Source: Hoplostethus atlanticus | Lineage: Eukaryota > Chordata > Actinopteri > Trachichthyiformes > Trachichthyidae | Length of the DNA stretch: 64,000 nucleotides | Direction: 5' to 3' | NCBI GenBank assembly: GCA_034670405.1 | Contig: JAXDDX010000055.1 | Span: 1,054,001-1,118,000, forward strand | In this document: piece by piece, positions 51,300 to 61,600 of the stretch | Layout: each line of letters starts with the position of its first letter | Numbering within the stretch: position 1 is the stretch's first letter | The notes under the pieces: model-generated | Told to the model about the DNA's origin: nothing | Databases searched by the model: none | What the model saw: only the letters and a program-made list of their open reading frames with translations | Translations under genes and position numbers: made by a program

Positions 51300-51390
51300 G
51301 GGGCCTGGAAGTCATCACCGATGACTTTGTAAGTCGCTTTGGATAAAAGCGTCTGCTAAATGACTGTAATGTAATGTAATGTAATGATAC
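51300..51390 (+). mobile_element. Fish interspersed-repeat tail (SINE/LINE-type 3' end)
   Basis: GTAAGTCGCTTTGGATAAAA followed by GCGTCTGCTAAATGACTG and a (TAATG)n tail at about 51366-51387. This 3' module with a short tandem tail is very common in teleost genomes at the end of retroposed repeats. The 5' extent is uncertain; the CCGGCCGGGGGCCTGGAAG segment before it may belong to the same element. Confidence 0.65.
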
Positions 51391-53115
51391 TGGCGACACC
51401 CAGGGAGCTCTGAGGTCGTCGATAATGACTCCATTTACTTAACACCGACCCAAACACCTGCTCATTTATCACGGCTGACACCACGTCAGCCCGGGCCCAT
51501 TTCTCACGCACAGGACCCAGCCGGCTAGATCTCCATCAGGTCACCTCCGACCGGCTCTGAGAGGACTTTCCTGAGTGGATCAATTCACAGAATAACCACC
51601 GAGTTCGGTGCAGAAGTTACGCTGTGAAACTCTGCATGTAGCCAATTTGTCTCAGTGCAAATATCTATATTTATTGTTATTATTGCTGTATAATATGTTT
51701 CTGTTTCTGGTTCCAATCACATCAATCTGGTGTACTGACTGACAAACTCTTTGTTTTATATGGAACCAACTGCTATTGAAGCGACACTGCAACTGACTGT
51801 CCTATTATGTTGTAAAATGCCTCTATTCTAATAAAGTTTAGACAGCTTTGACTTGATCTATACATGTCTTTTCATGCTGATATCAAAGAGAAAGTAGAGA
51901 AGGACAATTTTCAAAATGAGTCATGATATCCCGTGCATCTCTTCGCCGAGCTGTCTCCATGTGTGATGTCGGCTGGCTCACAAGTGCATCATCCTCGTCC
52001 CTCGGTGCCCGACGGCTCTCCGCCCACGCCGAAAGTGTCAGGAAATATACAAAGAATATATATAATATAAATATTAAAAAACAAGTTTTCTTAAGTGACA
52101 TAGCCACTGAGGAATAGAAGTGTTTCTATCTCGTTAAAGAAATCGTGAATTTTTATTTTGCAGGTTTCCTACCACCTATACTTCACTTATGTTAAGTGAG
52201 ATCAAGGCAGGTAAAAAAGACCCAGTTTGGATCTCCATCAAGGTTATTGTTCATCTACATCACGTTGCGCTGAAGACACACCTTTCCACATTGTGCCGGT
52301 CTAGAGCTTAGACATGTCTGGACATGCCCAGACATTCTGGAGATTTGTACAGGTATGTTACCGGGCAGCTCTCCCTCTGCCCCATGTTCCCCTTTAAACA
52401 ATTGCTTTAACAATACTGACGCCATTGTTAGCAGTCATTTACTTTCGCACACACACACACACACACACACAAACACAAGCTCTGGTCTTGAAATTTGTGA
52501 TGTGCTTGGTCTCTTTGTCTTCCTGTGTGCTGAAAGCAAAATATTAAAGGTGTAACATTTTAATCACTGTCTAATTCATGGGATACTTTGGTATGATTAC
52601 CGTAAACAAAAGGTCCAGAAACTGGTAGCCTCTAACTCCCGCCAGTGGTACTGTTAGTGGTTTCTCTAAAATGAAGACTCCATTTCCCATAAACCCTGTT
52701 GCTTCCTGTCACGAAGAAGATGTCGCTTCTTGTCCCCCCTATCCCGCCCTACACGTGTTTGAACAGCAAAAAGAAGATAAGGGACAATAACAAGCCTTTA
52801 TAACAGCTGATACGCATTCAGACGAGATAAGTTAACGTGAAGTTCGAACTATGCCCTGGAAGAACAGCGCCCTCTTCCTGTTGTGTCGTAAAGCAATCCA
52901 GCAGATTTCCCGCCAAATTTGACCTGGTGGCACACGGTGTAAAATTCAGAGTAGAGGCCTGGTAGAGGCTGCCGGTCTTCTCACTGATGGTCTCATTTGT
53001 TTACGGTAATTATATAAATGTTTCAAAATGAATGCGGTGATGACTTGATGACTCGAAGCAGACTTGAGCATTAGTATGCTCCTATCCAAAGCACCTTACC
53101 GGTACCATGCACGTA

Positions 53116-54316
53116 CAGTCATGACTGAACGTTTGTGAACCTCTTGTGCGATTATAAAAATGTTTAGCCTTTTCTTAACTAAAGGATCTATATCCACCAA
53201 TTTCGAATGTTTATTTTTTTTTTTTTGATAGAGAGAGACAGGAAAGATTGGGCAAGAGAGCAGGGATGACATGCGACAAAGGTCCCGGGCCCGGATTCAA
53301 ATCCACGACGTCATGGTTATATGGTGTGCGCCTTAGACCACTGAGTCACCAGAACGCCCCCAATTTCGTATGTTTTTAGAGCAAATTGTGCATGTAGTAA
53401 AAATGAAAATAGTTTAAGGATAATTGGGTATGAAGTTAACCAATCATAGGTCAGATCTTTGGGGAGGAGTTTGTGTCAGGAGAGAAACCTGGTCAGGTTG
53501 GTGTTACCATGCAGGAGAAAGAAAAACACACAACACAAACACACAAGAAGAATATTAAAACTAGGAAAAAAACAACAACCCAAGAATAACATCCAGAGAT
53601 GAACAAACCTGAAGATTTCTGAAAGCCTGTTCTTTGGACAGATGAGTCCAAAAATGCCATGTTTGGCGACAACCCAAAAGTGTCATGGTCTGGGTTATTT
53701 TTCTTCCTCTGGATCTGGACTCGACATCATTAAGGGAACCATGAATTCTGAGGGAAACCGGAGAATTCATGAACAGAACCGTGAGACCTTCAGTCTGAGA
53801 GCTGAAGCTGGGCTGAAAAGTGGCTGTTCAACAAGACGATGATCCAAGTATTCAGGCAACTCTATCAAAGAACGACTCAGGAAGAAGAAGTTCAGTGTTT
53901 TGGATCGGCCAAGTCAAAGTCCTGACCTAAATCCAGCTGAGATGCTGTCAGGACCTGAAGCGTCTGTTCATGTGAGACCTCAAACCTCACTGAGTTGGTC
54001 GAGTTCTGGAAGGAGGAGTGGGAGAAAACCCCCCCAGGAAGATGAAGAGACTGATCACTAATCGGGCTCCAGGAGACGTTTACTCCAAGCCATCGCTGAT
54101 AAAGGAGGTCCCGCAAGTATTGAAGGAGATTTTTGCACAGAGAGATAGCACAGTTTTTGTTAAATAAATAATGAAGGTATATCATATTAACTTTTCTTTT
54201 CTTTAATTGGGATATCTTCATTAAGTTGAGGTTTAGATAAGGATTGTATGAGGTTATTCCTCTATATGAAATGATAACCACCCCCTGAAGGGTTCACAAA
54301 GCTTCAAGCATGACTG
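53116..54316 (+). mobile_element. Tc1/mariner-like transposon remnant, interrupted by a SINE
   Basis: Terminal inverted repeats: CAGTCATGACTGAACGTTTG (53116-) against the inverted copy ending CAAGCATGACTG at 54316, with TA at the left junction (53114-53115). The interior retains decayed DDE transposase coding sequence: a stretch near 53905-53945 reads as the Tc1-family S-Q-S-P-D-L-N-P-A-E block, and TGGACAGATGAGTCCAAAAA at about 53635 is the usual W-T-D-E-S-K region. Frameshifts and stops make it non-functional. After removal of the SINE at 53213-53359 the length is about 1.05 kb, short of the usual 1.3-1.6 kb, so internal deletions are likely. Confidence 0.85.
53213..53359 (-). mobile_element. 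tRNA-derived SINE nested in the Tc1 element, with target duplication
   Basis: On the minus strand it begins GGGGCGTTCTGGTGACTCAG (A box GTGACTCAGTGG), has a B box GGATTTGAATCC about 50 bases later and ends in an A-rich tail (plus-strand T-run 53214-53225). Both sides carry the same 15-16 bp, CCAATTTCGAATGTTT (53197-53212) and CCAATTTCGTATGTTT (53360-53375), differing at one base: a classic LINE-mobilised target-site duplication. Confidence 0.85.
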
Positions 54317-55622
54317 TGTGTATTTGCAGTATTGGTGGTTTCACAGATAAAAACTAAAAAGTTCCTTTCATTCAAAGGAACATGAATACATGAAGACTTC
54401 TCATGCTAGGACTAGGTATAATCCCTATGCATGAAACAGACCACTGATATTGTTTTGAAAACTCAATTGATGATCAATGTGATGCTTGATCAATATATAT
54501 ACTCAAAAACCATTCAATGAAATTCAGACGTGTGCTTCACTGTGCTATGAGGAACTTTCTTTGCTGCTGATTGACTTGTCGTTGATTTATCACATGAAAT
54601 ACTACTGGAGGGTTAGTTTAATTTAAGAAAAAGGTTTTAAAGGATAGTAACTTAAATCCTTGGTAGCAGTAATGGTAACACTTTTAGAGACTGGGCTACA
54701 TTAGAAACCCCTCCAAAAATGGATATATAGTATTTTGGAATAGACCAATAGTCCATTATGCCGCCTCGCTGTGCACGAGGCCTGTGCGCCGCAAGCAGAA
54801 GCACCTGTTTGAAGCATGCAGACGCACTGGGACAGCAGACCAAACCAGAGTATCTGGAGGGTCTCCTGTTGCTGTCCCGCCTTTGTTAGGTGCTCTCCTC
54901 CCGCCGCCTTTAGGTCCGTAGGAGAGCCGCGCGGGGCTTTTTAGAGAGCGTGCCTCTGCGCATCAATTATAGAGGGTTCGCAGCACCCAGCGCAGAAAGG
55001 ACCGGGGCAGCGGGACAACTTAATACCATTCAGCTAACTAATCAACTAATTGAAAGACGAAACTCGCTAAATCTGAAGGTACAAATAACGCATTGTGCCA
55101 GAGAAGAAGTCCTCATCCGCTTTGGGACGAGGCGGAAAATCCTGCGGACAGTGAAGTGTGAAATCTCGTAGCTCAAATCTATTTTTATCAATGAGATCAA
55201 TGCGCTCTTATTACTGGGCGGAACAAGAGGCTCGAGCGTCTTGATTTATTGCCCTGCCCCAATAACTTTTTTTTTTAAAATTATTATTATTTTGGCCCCA
55301 GGGACTTAAGATGGGTGGTGAGTCAAACTCATAAAGGTGACATGCCGTCAAGTGAAATATAAACCCCCCAGTTTAGAGAAGGGAGGAGAGGAAATGATAG
55401 AGTAGTGCAGGGTAGCTTCAGTGGAAAGAAATGGACTCCATTTTTGTGAGTCCTCCTCTCCAGCTGTCAGCCCGTTCCCTGTCCCATGGGGGGTTGCCAC
55501 GGTGACAGGAGGCCACATGTCTTGGGGGCGTCGTTTTGGTCAAAGGACCCCATTGTTCTTGTGTTAAGCCGTCTTTTACTATGCCCGTCTGCCAGGGACA
55601 GGGGCTTCGGCTTCACACCCCT

Positions 55623-55628
55623 CGCGCG

Positions 55629-55667
<39 letters not shown>

Positions 55668-55802
55668 GCGCGCGCGCACACGCACACACACAAGCGCGCG
55701 CACACACAGAGAGCGAAAACACTCCGCCGCCCCGCCCCCCCCCTTGCATAGAGGTGCAGCAATTTAGCCTTATATACCCGCACCCCAAGCCCCTTGCAGC
55801 TC

Positions 55803-55842
<40 letters not shown>
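55623..55842. repeat. CG/CA microsatellite cluster
   Basis: CGCGCGCG plus CA runs at 55623-55708 with alternating CG and CA blocks, then a pure CA run at 55804-55842. Strong alternating purine-pyrimidine sequence with Z-DNA potential. Confidence 0.95.
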
Positions 55843-55844
<2 letters not shown>

Positions 55845-56559
55845 GTCATCATCATGGGCATATGCTATGAAAAAAAGACAAATGACTAATAGGTTCTTCT
55901 GCTGAGCACAAAAAAACCCTCCCACATAAATTAATGCGCGTCAACCAATCTCTTTCTTTCTCTGATGATGAGCCCTAGTTGACGTGGCAGCTTTCATCCG
56001 ATAGTTGATCAAGACGAGAGATGAATAACTATGTGCAGTAGCGCGATGCCCCCGCCAGATGGCGCCATGGCCCAACACACAGCGGGTTCACCAGCCTCGT
56101 CCATCCATCTTCCAGTGGGAATACAGCAAAGACCTTGGCATGGACGAGGTGCCAGAAACCTCGGGTGTCCTTCAGCCGACTGACTCCCAACTTGATGTAA
56201 AGGGAGGGAGTCAATTACCCAGTGATGGATCGATTAGAGCCATGCATCATTCCGGGGGCCAATTTTCTAATGCGGGCTGAATTTGAATCATACTGGCTCC
56301 CTCTGCTGTCCTCTCTGGCAGATGGATGGAGCCAGATGTACAGGGGCCGATTTAAACAATGAGTGTGTGACTGCTGGAATCTGGGGTTAGAGGTCAATTC
56401 ACTTTTAGTTGGCTCAAATTGAAAAGAAAAATCAATTCACACAATAATAAAAGGATTCATTCTCTGCTTAAGATTTCAGTTTTCTCAAAAGTAAATCTAC
56501 TTCCTGATTTGACCCCCGCAGCTGAAGTGTCACACGTATGTGAAGACAGCAGCTGACAA

Positions 56560-56880
56560 TTACATGCAAAACATTTAATTGTTCTGAATGAACTTCCAAT
56601 GCATCTTGAGAAGAATGTTTTAAAGACTTTCCTAGGAAACTTGAAGTCGCTTCCACCAAGCAGAGGAAAATCCGCACAGAATAAAGCAATCGGTTCCAAG
56701 TGTTTACATGGCCATTTGCCACAAATTGAGTGGATTGTTAAAGATTTACCCCGCCTGTCTCATACTGTACAAAATTTAATTTGTAATGGACTAGTTTATT
56801 CCGTTACATGAGCCGATTTTACTCTGATTGGGCTGTTATTCTTATTATTAGGCTCATTCAATAGCTGTGGAAGGAGCTAA
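56560..56880. promoter_or_regulatory. Candidate conserved noncoding element
   Basis: Repeat-free sequence rich in TAAT/ATTA and long A/T words (for example TTAATTTGTAATGG and GCCATTTGCCACAAATTGAG) with no coding frame or transposon ends. Its texture resembles vertebrate developmental enhancers. Support is compositional only. Confidence 0.25.
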
Positions 56881-57536
56881 TGCTATGTGGAGCTACTGTA
56901 GACCAGTGCAGAGGGAGACCTCTTCTGGCTGTGCGCCAGCATGTCAACAACTCATATCATTTCTCTCCTAAAAAAGAAAACACTCTGGCAACCACACAAA
57001 CAGTCAGGATTATTAATCTTGTGTGTGTAAGGCCCGTTTTCTCTACACATCCCCGTTCCATTATTCCAACACCCCTACGCTTGCCTGATAGATGGTGAGT
57101 GCAGAACAGCCATCTTCATCTGTGCTCAAGGAGACGGTATCGACTGGAAGATGCTCGATCCAGTGGCTTTGGAGAGTGAGCCTGAAGATGCACTGTGATT
57201 ACTAACAGAGTGGCTGGCTATTGATTGGGAGGTGGTCAGCAGAGATGATTGGGCTCTCAGTGTATTGATTGGCTTGGTTACCGGAGGGAAACTGGCCTAG
57301 CTACGAATTACTGACCGGCTACTGACAATCCACTGGGAACAAAAGCAGCAGTTTCCAGCTAATATAGAACAATTAGACAATACTTTGTATAATCTTTCCG
57401 TTTATTTTAGGAAACAGAAAATGGGGGAGGTACATGTGAAGGTGTTCTGAATGCATTGAGCAGCCCCCTTAAATCTCAAGCAAGAATGAAATCATTAACT
57501 GCTGATCCAGAAAACAAAACAATTGTTTTATTTTAT

Positions 57537-57542
57537 GTAAAA
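57537..57542 (-). promoter_or_regulatory. cdca2-like gene polyadenylation signal
   Basis: Plus-strand TTTATT is AATAAA on the transcribed strand, 117 bases past the stop codon at 57659-57661. This gives a short 3' UTR. A second candidate lies near 57400. Confidence 0.55.
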
Positions 57543-57658
57543 AATGCACAGATAACACACAGATACATATTCTATGTAAAAAACTGTAAAAAATAACTCC
57601 AAGTCACTGAGACGGGCAGACACCCTCCCAGGTTCAGTGGCAGCACCCCGAGGTGCCC

Positions 57659-58618
57659 CTAGGTGCCCCCGAGGTGCAGGGCGGCACTGAGCCGTCGGCC
57701 CCGGGTCCTCCTCCTGCAGGCCTCCTTGGTAGAGGTGGGGGAGATCCGGGGCAGCCAGGCCAGGCCCGAACTGCCGTTGTCCACATTGCTCCGGTTCCTC
57801 AGGCTGCGACGAACCGAGCGCTGCCCTCTAGTGGCGACAGGCTTGAACACATCCTCAAAATTAAACCCTGCCTGCCAGTGAGCGAGGGCCAGGTTGGCTT
57901 CCTTCTCCACCTGGCTGTCAGAGCTTGACTGGCTGCTCGTCTGGTGCTCCACCATCTGGCTCACCTGATCCTCTCCATCCTGTAGGACTGAGCTGCTCAG
58001 ACAGCGCCTCCTGCCTTTAGACCTCCTCTCTGATACACTCACATTGTTGGAGATGTCTACATCTAAGGTTGGGCATGCTGAGGTGGGTGCATCTAGACTT
58101 CTAGATTCTAGACATTCTGCATCCCTATCTGTGTCTGTGCGAGGTGTATCTGCAGAGGTCCGGGGCTCGTCAGCGTCAACTTCCCCATTTTCAGGTACGC
58201 TATGTTCGGATGAGGTTTCTTTTGCCTCTAAGTTTGTAGTAGTTTGGTTTTCACAGTGCTGATCTCCACTCCCTGGAGTCTGTTGGTTCTGAGTCTCCTT
58301 GCTAAGCCAGTCGTCAACAGGGACACTGACCTTCCTTCCCTTGAGTCCTCTTCCGCTGACCTTCCCTACCGGTACTGGATCTCAGCCTTGTCCCCGAACG
58401 CCTCCTCCCCTTCCCTAGCGCCCCCCCTTTGCTATGGGTCACAGATTCGACAGGGGCTGCTGAAGCATTTTCCCAAGGGTCTGTGGCGGTGATGTCGTCT
58501 GTCTTTTGAGTGTTGCTGCTGGTCGGTGAGCAGCTATGGAGCAGAGCCGCGGTGATGGGGTCAGAGTTGATGAGTTCTCCGACAGAGGGGAGGGACAGAC
58601 GGGGCTCCTGGTCTTGAG
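57659..58618 (-). CDS. cdca2: cdca2-like last exon with apparent +1 frameshift
   Basis: From the acceptor at 58619 the frame reads QDQEPRLSLPSVGELINSDP and stays open to a TGA at 58316-58314. The frame that ends properly at 57659 (VPVDDWLSKETQ ... FNFEDVFKPVATRGQRSVRR ... LHLGGT) is open only from just after a TGA at 58384-58382. The two overlap between 58381 and 58317, so a one-base gain (or two-base loss) lies in that 65-base interval. Both halves look coding (acidic Ser/Glu-rich, then an Arg-rich tail). The intervening sequence is too short for an intron. A sequencing indel is the likeliest cause. Confidence 0.7.
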
Positions 58619-61600
58619 CTGTTGGGGGGGGGGTGGACAGGAGGACAACAGAATCTCAGGACCTTGATGACTTTCAAGCATATCACTGCTGACAGATGAA
58701 CACTTTGCACCTCCAAAATGAAGCCCTGCTTGGAATTTGAATTTTTGAGGTTAGCCAGGTTAACTCAGAACAGGGCTATGCAATATTTCCAATCAGATGA
58801 AAAATTTCCCAGCTAATATATAACAATTAGACCCCCCTCCGACAGAACAAGGGACCAGTATCGCTTATTACCCAGCAGGAGTTTGGGCTCCAATCAAGCA
58901 ACACCAGATGTAGCAATTTACTGTGATGGAGGGATATAGATACTGGCAATGCTGTGGTCATAGGCACCAGGCTGATCGGCCACACAAAAACACTGTTCAC
59001 GATGATAAAATATACTTGTTGACGTGATAAACTTTGAGAGGTGTGTCGTCTGCCTATTGTAAGCACAGCCTTATTGATTAACACAACAAAAGTGGGATTA
59101 CAGACATTTGGCTAGTCAACCTTTACTAATAAATTAATGAAGTCAAATAAAACTAGGATGGTACTCTAAATGTGTAGTGCTCAAGAGTTAGATATGCTGT
59201 AGGTGTGTGTATACACATATATATATATACACATATAAATATATATATATGTGTGTGTATCTTCATGTGCTTAGTAGATTCCCTCATAGTACACTTTCCA
59301 CTGCGGATACCAATTCTAACTACTAAGTATCGGCCAATAATGAACAGATCCAGTAAACTTCGCCGACTGTTAGATTGGGGGTCATTGGACAAAAATAATT
59401 CAGGTAGACCCCATTTTTGTGAGACTGGATGGTACCAAACTGGTGGCACCCTGAAGCACCCGGTTAATGCCCCCATGTTTTACCTGACTGGCTGGTTGGG
59501 GGCAGGCTCTCGGTGATGGGGCTGAGGGTAGGGTTCTTTGAGGCGTACTCCCTGGAGCCGTACAGGGAGCGGTCCACCTCCTTAGTGCCCCATTGACGCT
59601 TCGCCCTGGAGGTAGTCTATGGTGAGAGACATTCCACATGGTGAGTGCTTTTATGCTGATACACTGCGGTACATTATTGGTCACCAATTTTAAAAACTGG
59701 CATATAACACATAGTAGTAGGAAAAAAGTAGATTCTGTGGGCCCACGGCACAGCCCAGTCAGTGTTTCCCATACACAGGTTCATCTGTGGCACACCTCCA
59801 CGACCGCCACTAAATGTGGTCAATGTGTAGAAATGGATCTAAATGGATCTCTAGCACATCAAGTTATGTTCTGTCACACCAGAGACTGATCTCACTCGGC
59901 TGTAGCTTGTAAACACGCTGCACGAGCCTTTTTCCCTCATCTGCTTGTGTGACACAGACAGACATCACCTGCTAGAAGGACAAGGGCAGTCTGACCTAAC
60001 AAAAAAAAGCAACGGTCTGACAAAAACCTGACATCGACATGACAACGGAAGTTATTGTTAACTTTTCCCCCCGTCCAATATTGAACTTGAATTCATGTAA
60101 TTATACTTTGAGTGGAAAATGTATTTTCTGTTGTGCATTGAAGATTTGTTCCCTCAGATGAGGACTCATTGACTCACAGAACTGATTATGCCTTTCGAGG
60201 ACCACGGTGCTGTGGCGCATCACCGATACTGAAAGTTAAATGTTTTTCCTGCGTGTGCACAAGCACGGGGGGGTGGGGGTGGGGGTGGGGTGGGTATGAT
60301 GAGGGTGTATAAGCATACATTTCGATCCCTCGTGTTAAATAAAATAAGTTACAGTCAAGTTGTGCAGTTGCTGACTTTGTGACTACTCCCCCCAGACGGA
60401 CCTGTCTGCAGCTCCCTCGGCAAAGTGTAAAGAGAAATCAAATAGTGAGACCCGGCCGGCTCACCTTCATCTTCCCAGAGGCTGACTTGGCAGCAGAGCG
60501 TGTCGACCTCTTCACGGGTTCGTTCTCCTCGGGCTGCTGAGGAAACAAAGAGCTGACATCAGGATATATTATATAGACTACCTCCCTCGCACACGCACAC
60601 GGTGTATTAAGTCCAGATCCAGCAGGATTAAACACTAGCTTAGATGAGAGCGCAGTAAGACCCCCCCTAAATTATTAAAATAACAATCTCCTGCTAAGTA
60701 AATGACGGTGTAAATGGAGATTTCTCGGAGTGAGATTCAGCTGAAGGCGGTAAGTGATAATGGCGGACCTTTCTCTTTCGACTGCTGGAGCGCGCCGGAG
60801 CTTCGATGGTGGATTCTGGCTCTGGTCCTGACTGGAAGGGGGGGGAAGAGATTCACAGTTTTTTGCCTATAAATGCACATTCAATAGAGTTGTACCAACA
60901 GTAGAAGACGGTAGGTGTCAATATGTGTTACTGTTTGAATTTGAAGTAGGGTGTTGAAGAAAAAAAAAGAAAAAAAGAGCTTGTGTGGCCAGAAGAATAA
61001 TAGGAAACAAAGTGATAATGGCAGACCTCTCTCTTTCGGTTGATGGATGGGCCTAGAGCTGGAGCTTCAACGGCAGGTTCAGCTTGCGTCTCCATCTCTT
61101 GCTGGGGTTCACACTGGTCCAGGGCATTGATCTGGCAGGTCCCACTGGGTATAGCCCCGGGCTCTGGGTCAGGATCTACAGCAAAAGCCCCATTCAATTG
61201 GGATTAGTTTCTCCAGGGTAGGTAGGGTAATTCATTATCGAGCCATTTGTTCATTTTAAATCACGTGCAGAGAAACCATGTCGGCAATTTTCACCCTTAA
61301 CCTGAGCATTAGTGTTTTGTTTTTTTAACCATACAATGCTACTCAGGGGCCAATAAGGTGGCAGAAGCTGAAGTCCATCAGGAAAGCTAGATCCTGCGAG
61401 CTGCTACGATGGACCTTTGTAATGACCGCTACAGGTAAGCATTTTATCTGTAGGATAACCAGGATTGAATTTGTGGAACCACAGGGGGAGTGACTGAATG
61501 TCAAAATAACAGAGGAGCATGGCCAATATTTTAGTATCCTCATACCTTGTAATTCATATCTGTCCGAATGGGGCTAAAAACACATTTCTGTATTGGTATG

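Larger units (their letters stand above)
45421..57536. other. 12-kb intergenic region between cdca2-like gene and kat6a
   Basis: No gene recognised on either strand. It contains a tRNA-type SINE (about 46023-46260), several simple repeats (47691-47728, 48671-48937, 49949-50009, 55623-55842), a fish repeat tail (51330-51387) and a Tc1 element (53116-54316). Between these lie repeat-free, AT-rich stretches with homeodomain-like TAAT words and palindromic motifs (about 46330-46740, 48050-48350, 50280-50660, 55920-56480, 56560-56880). These look like candidate conserved noncoding elements by composition only. Confidence 0.55.

Noticed and set aside
53560..54281. Intact Tc1 transposase gene
   Set aside because: Multiple frameshifts and stops and a truncated length; only scattered family motifs remain.
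54950..55171. 73-codon plus-strand open frame
   Set aside because: No recognisable domain, no splice or promoter support; chance frame in intergenic DNA.
58419..58432. G-run (GCAAAGGGGGGGCGC) as the site of the cdca2 frameshift
   Set aside because: Removing one base there puts in-frame stops immediately downstream; the shift must lie between 58381 and 58317.
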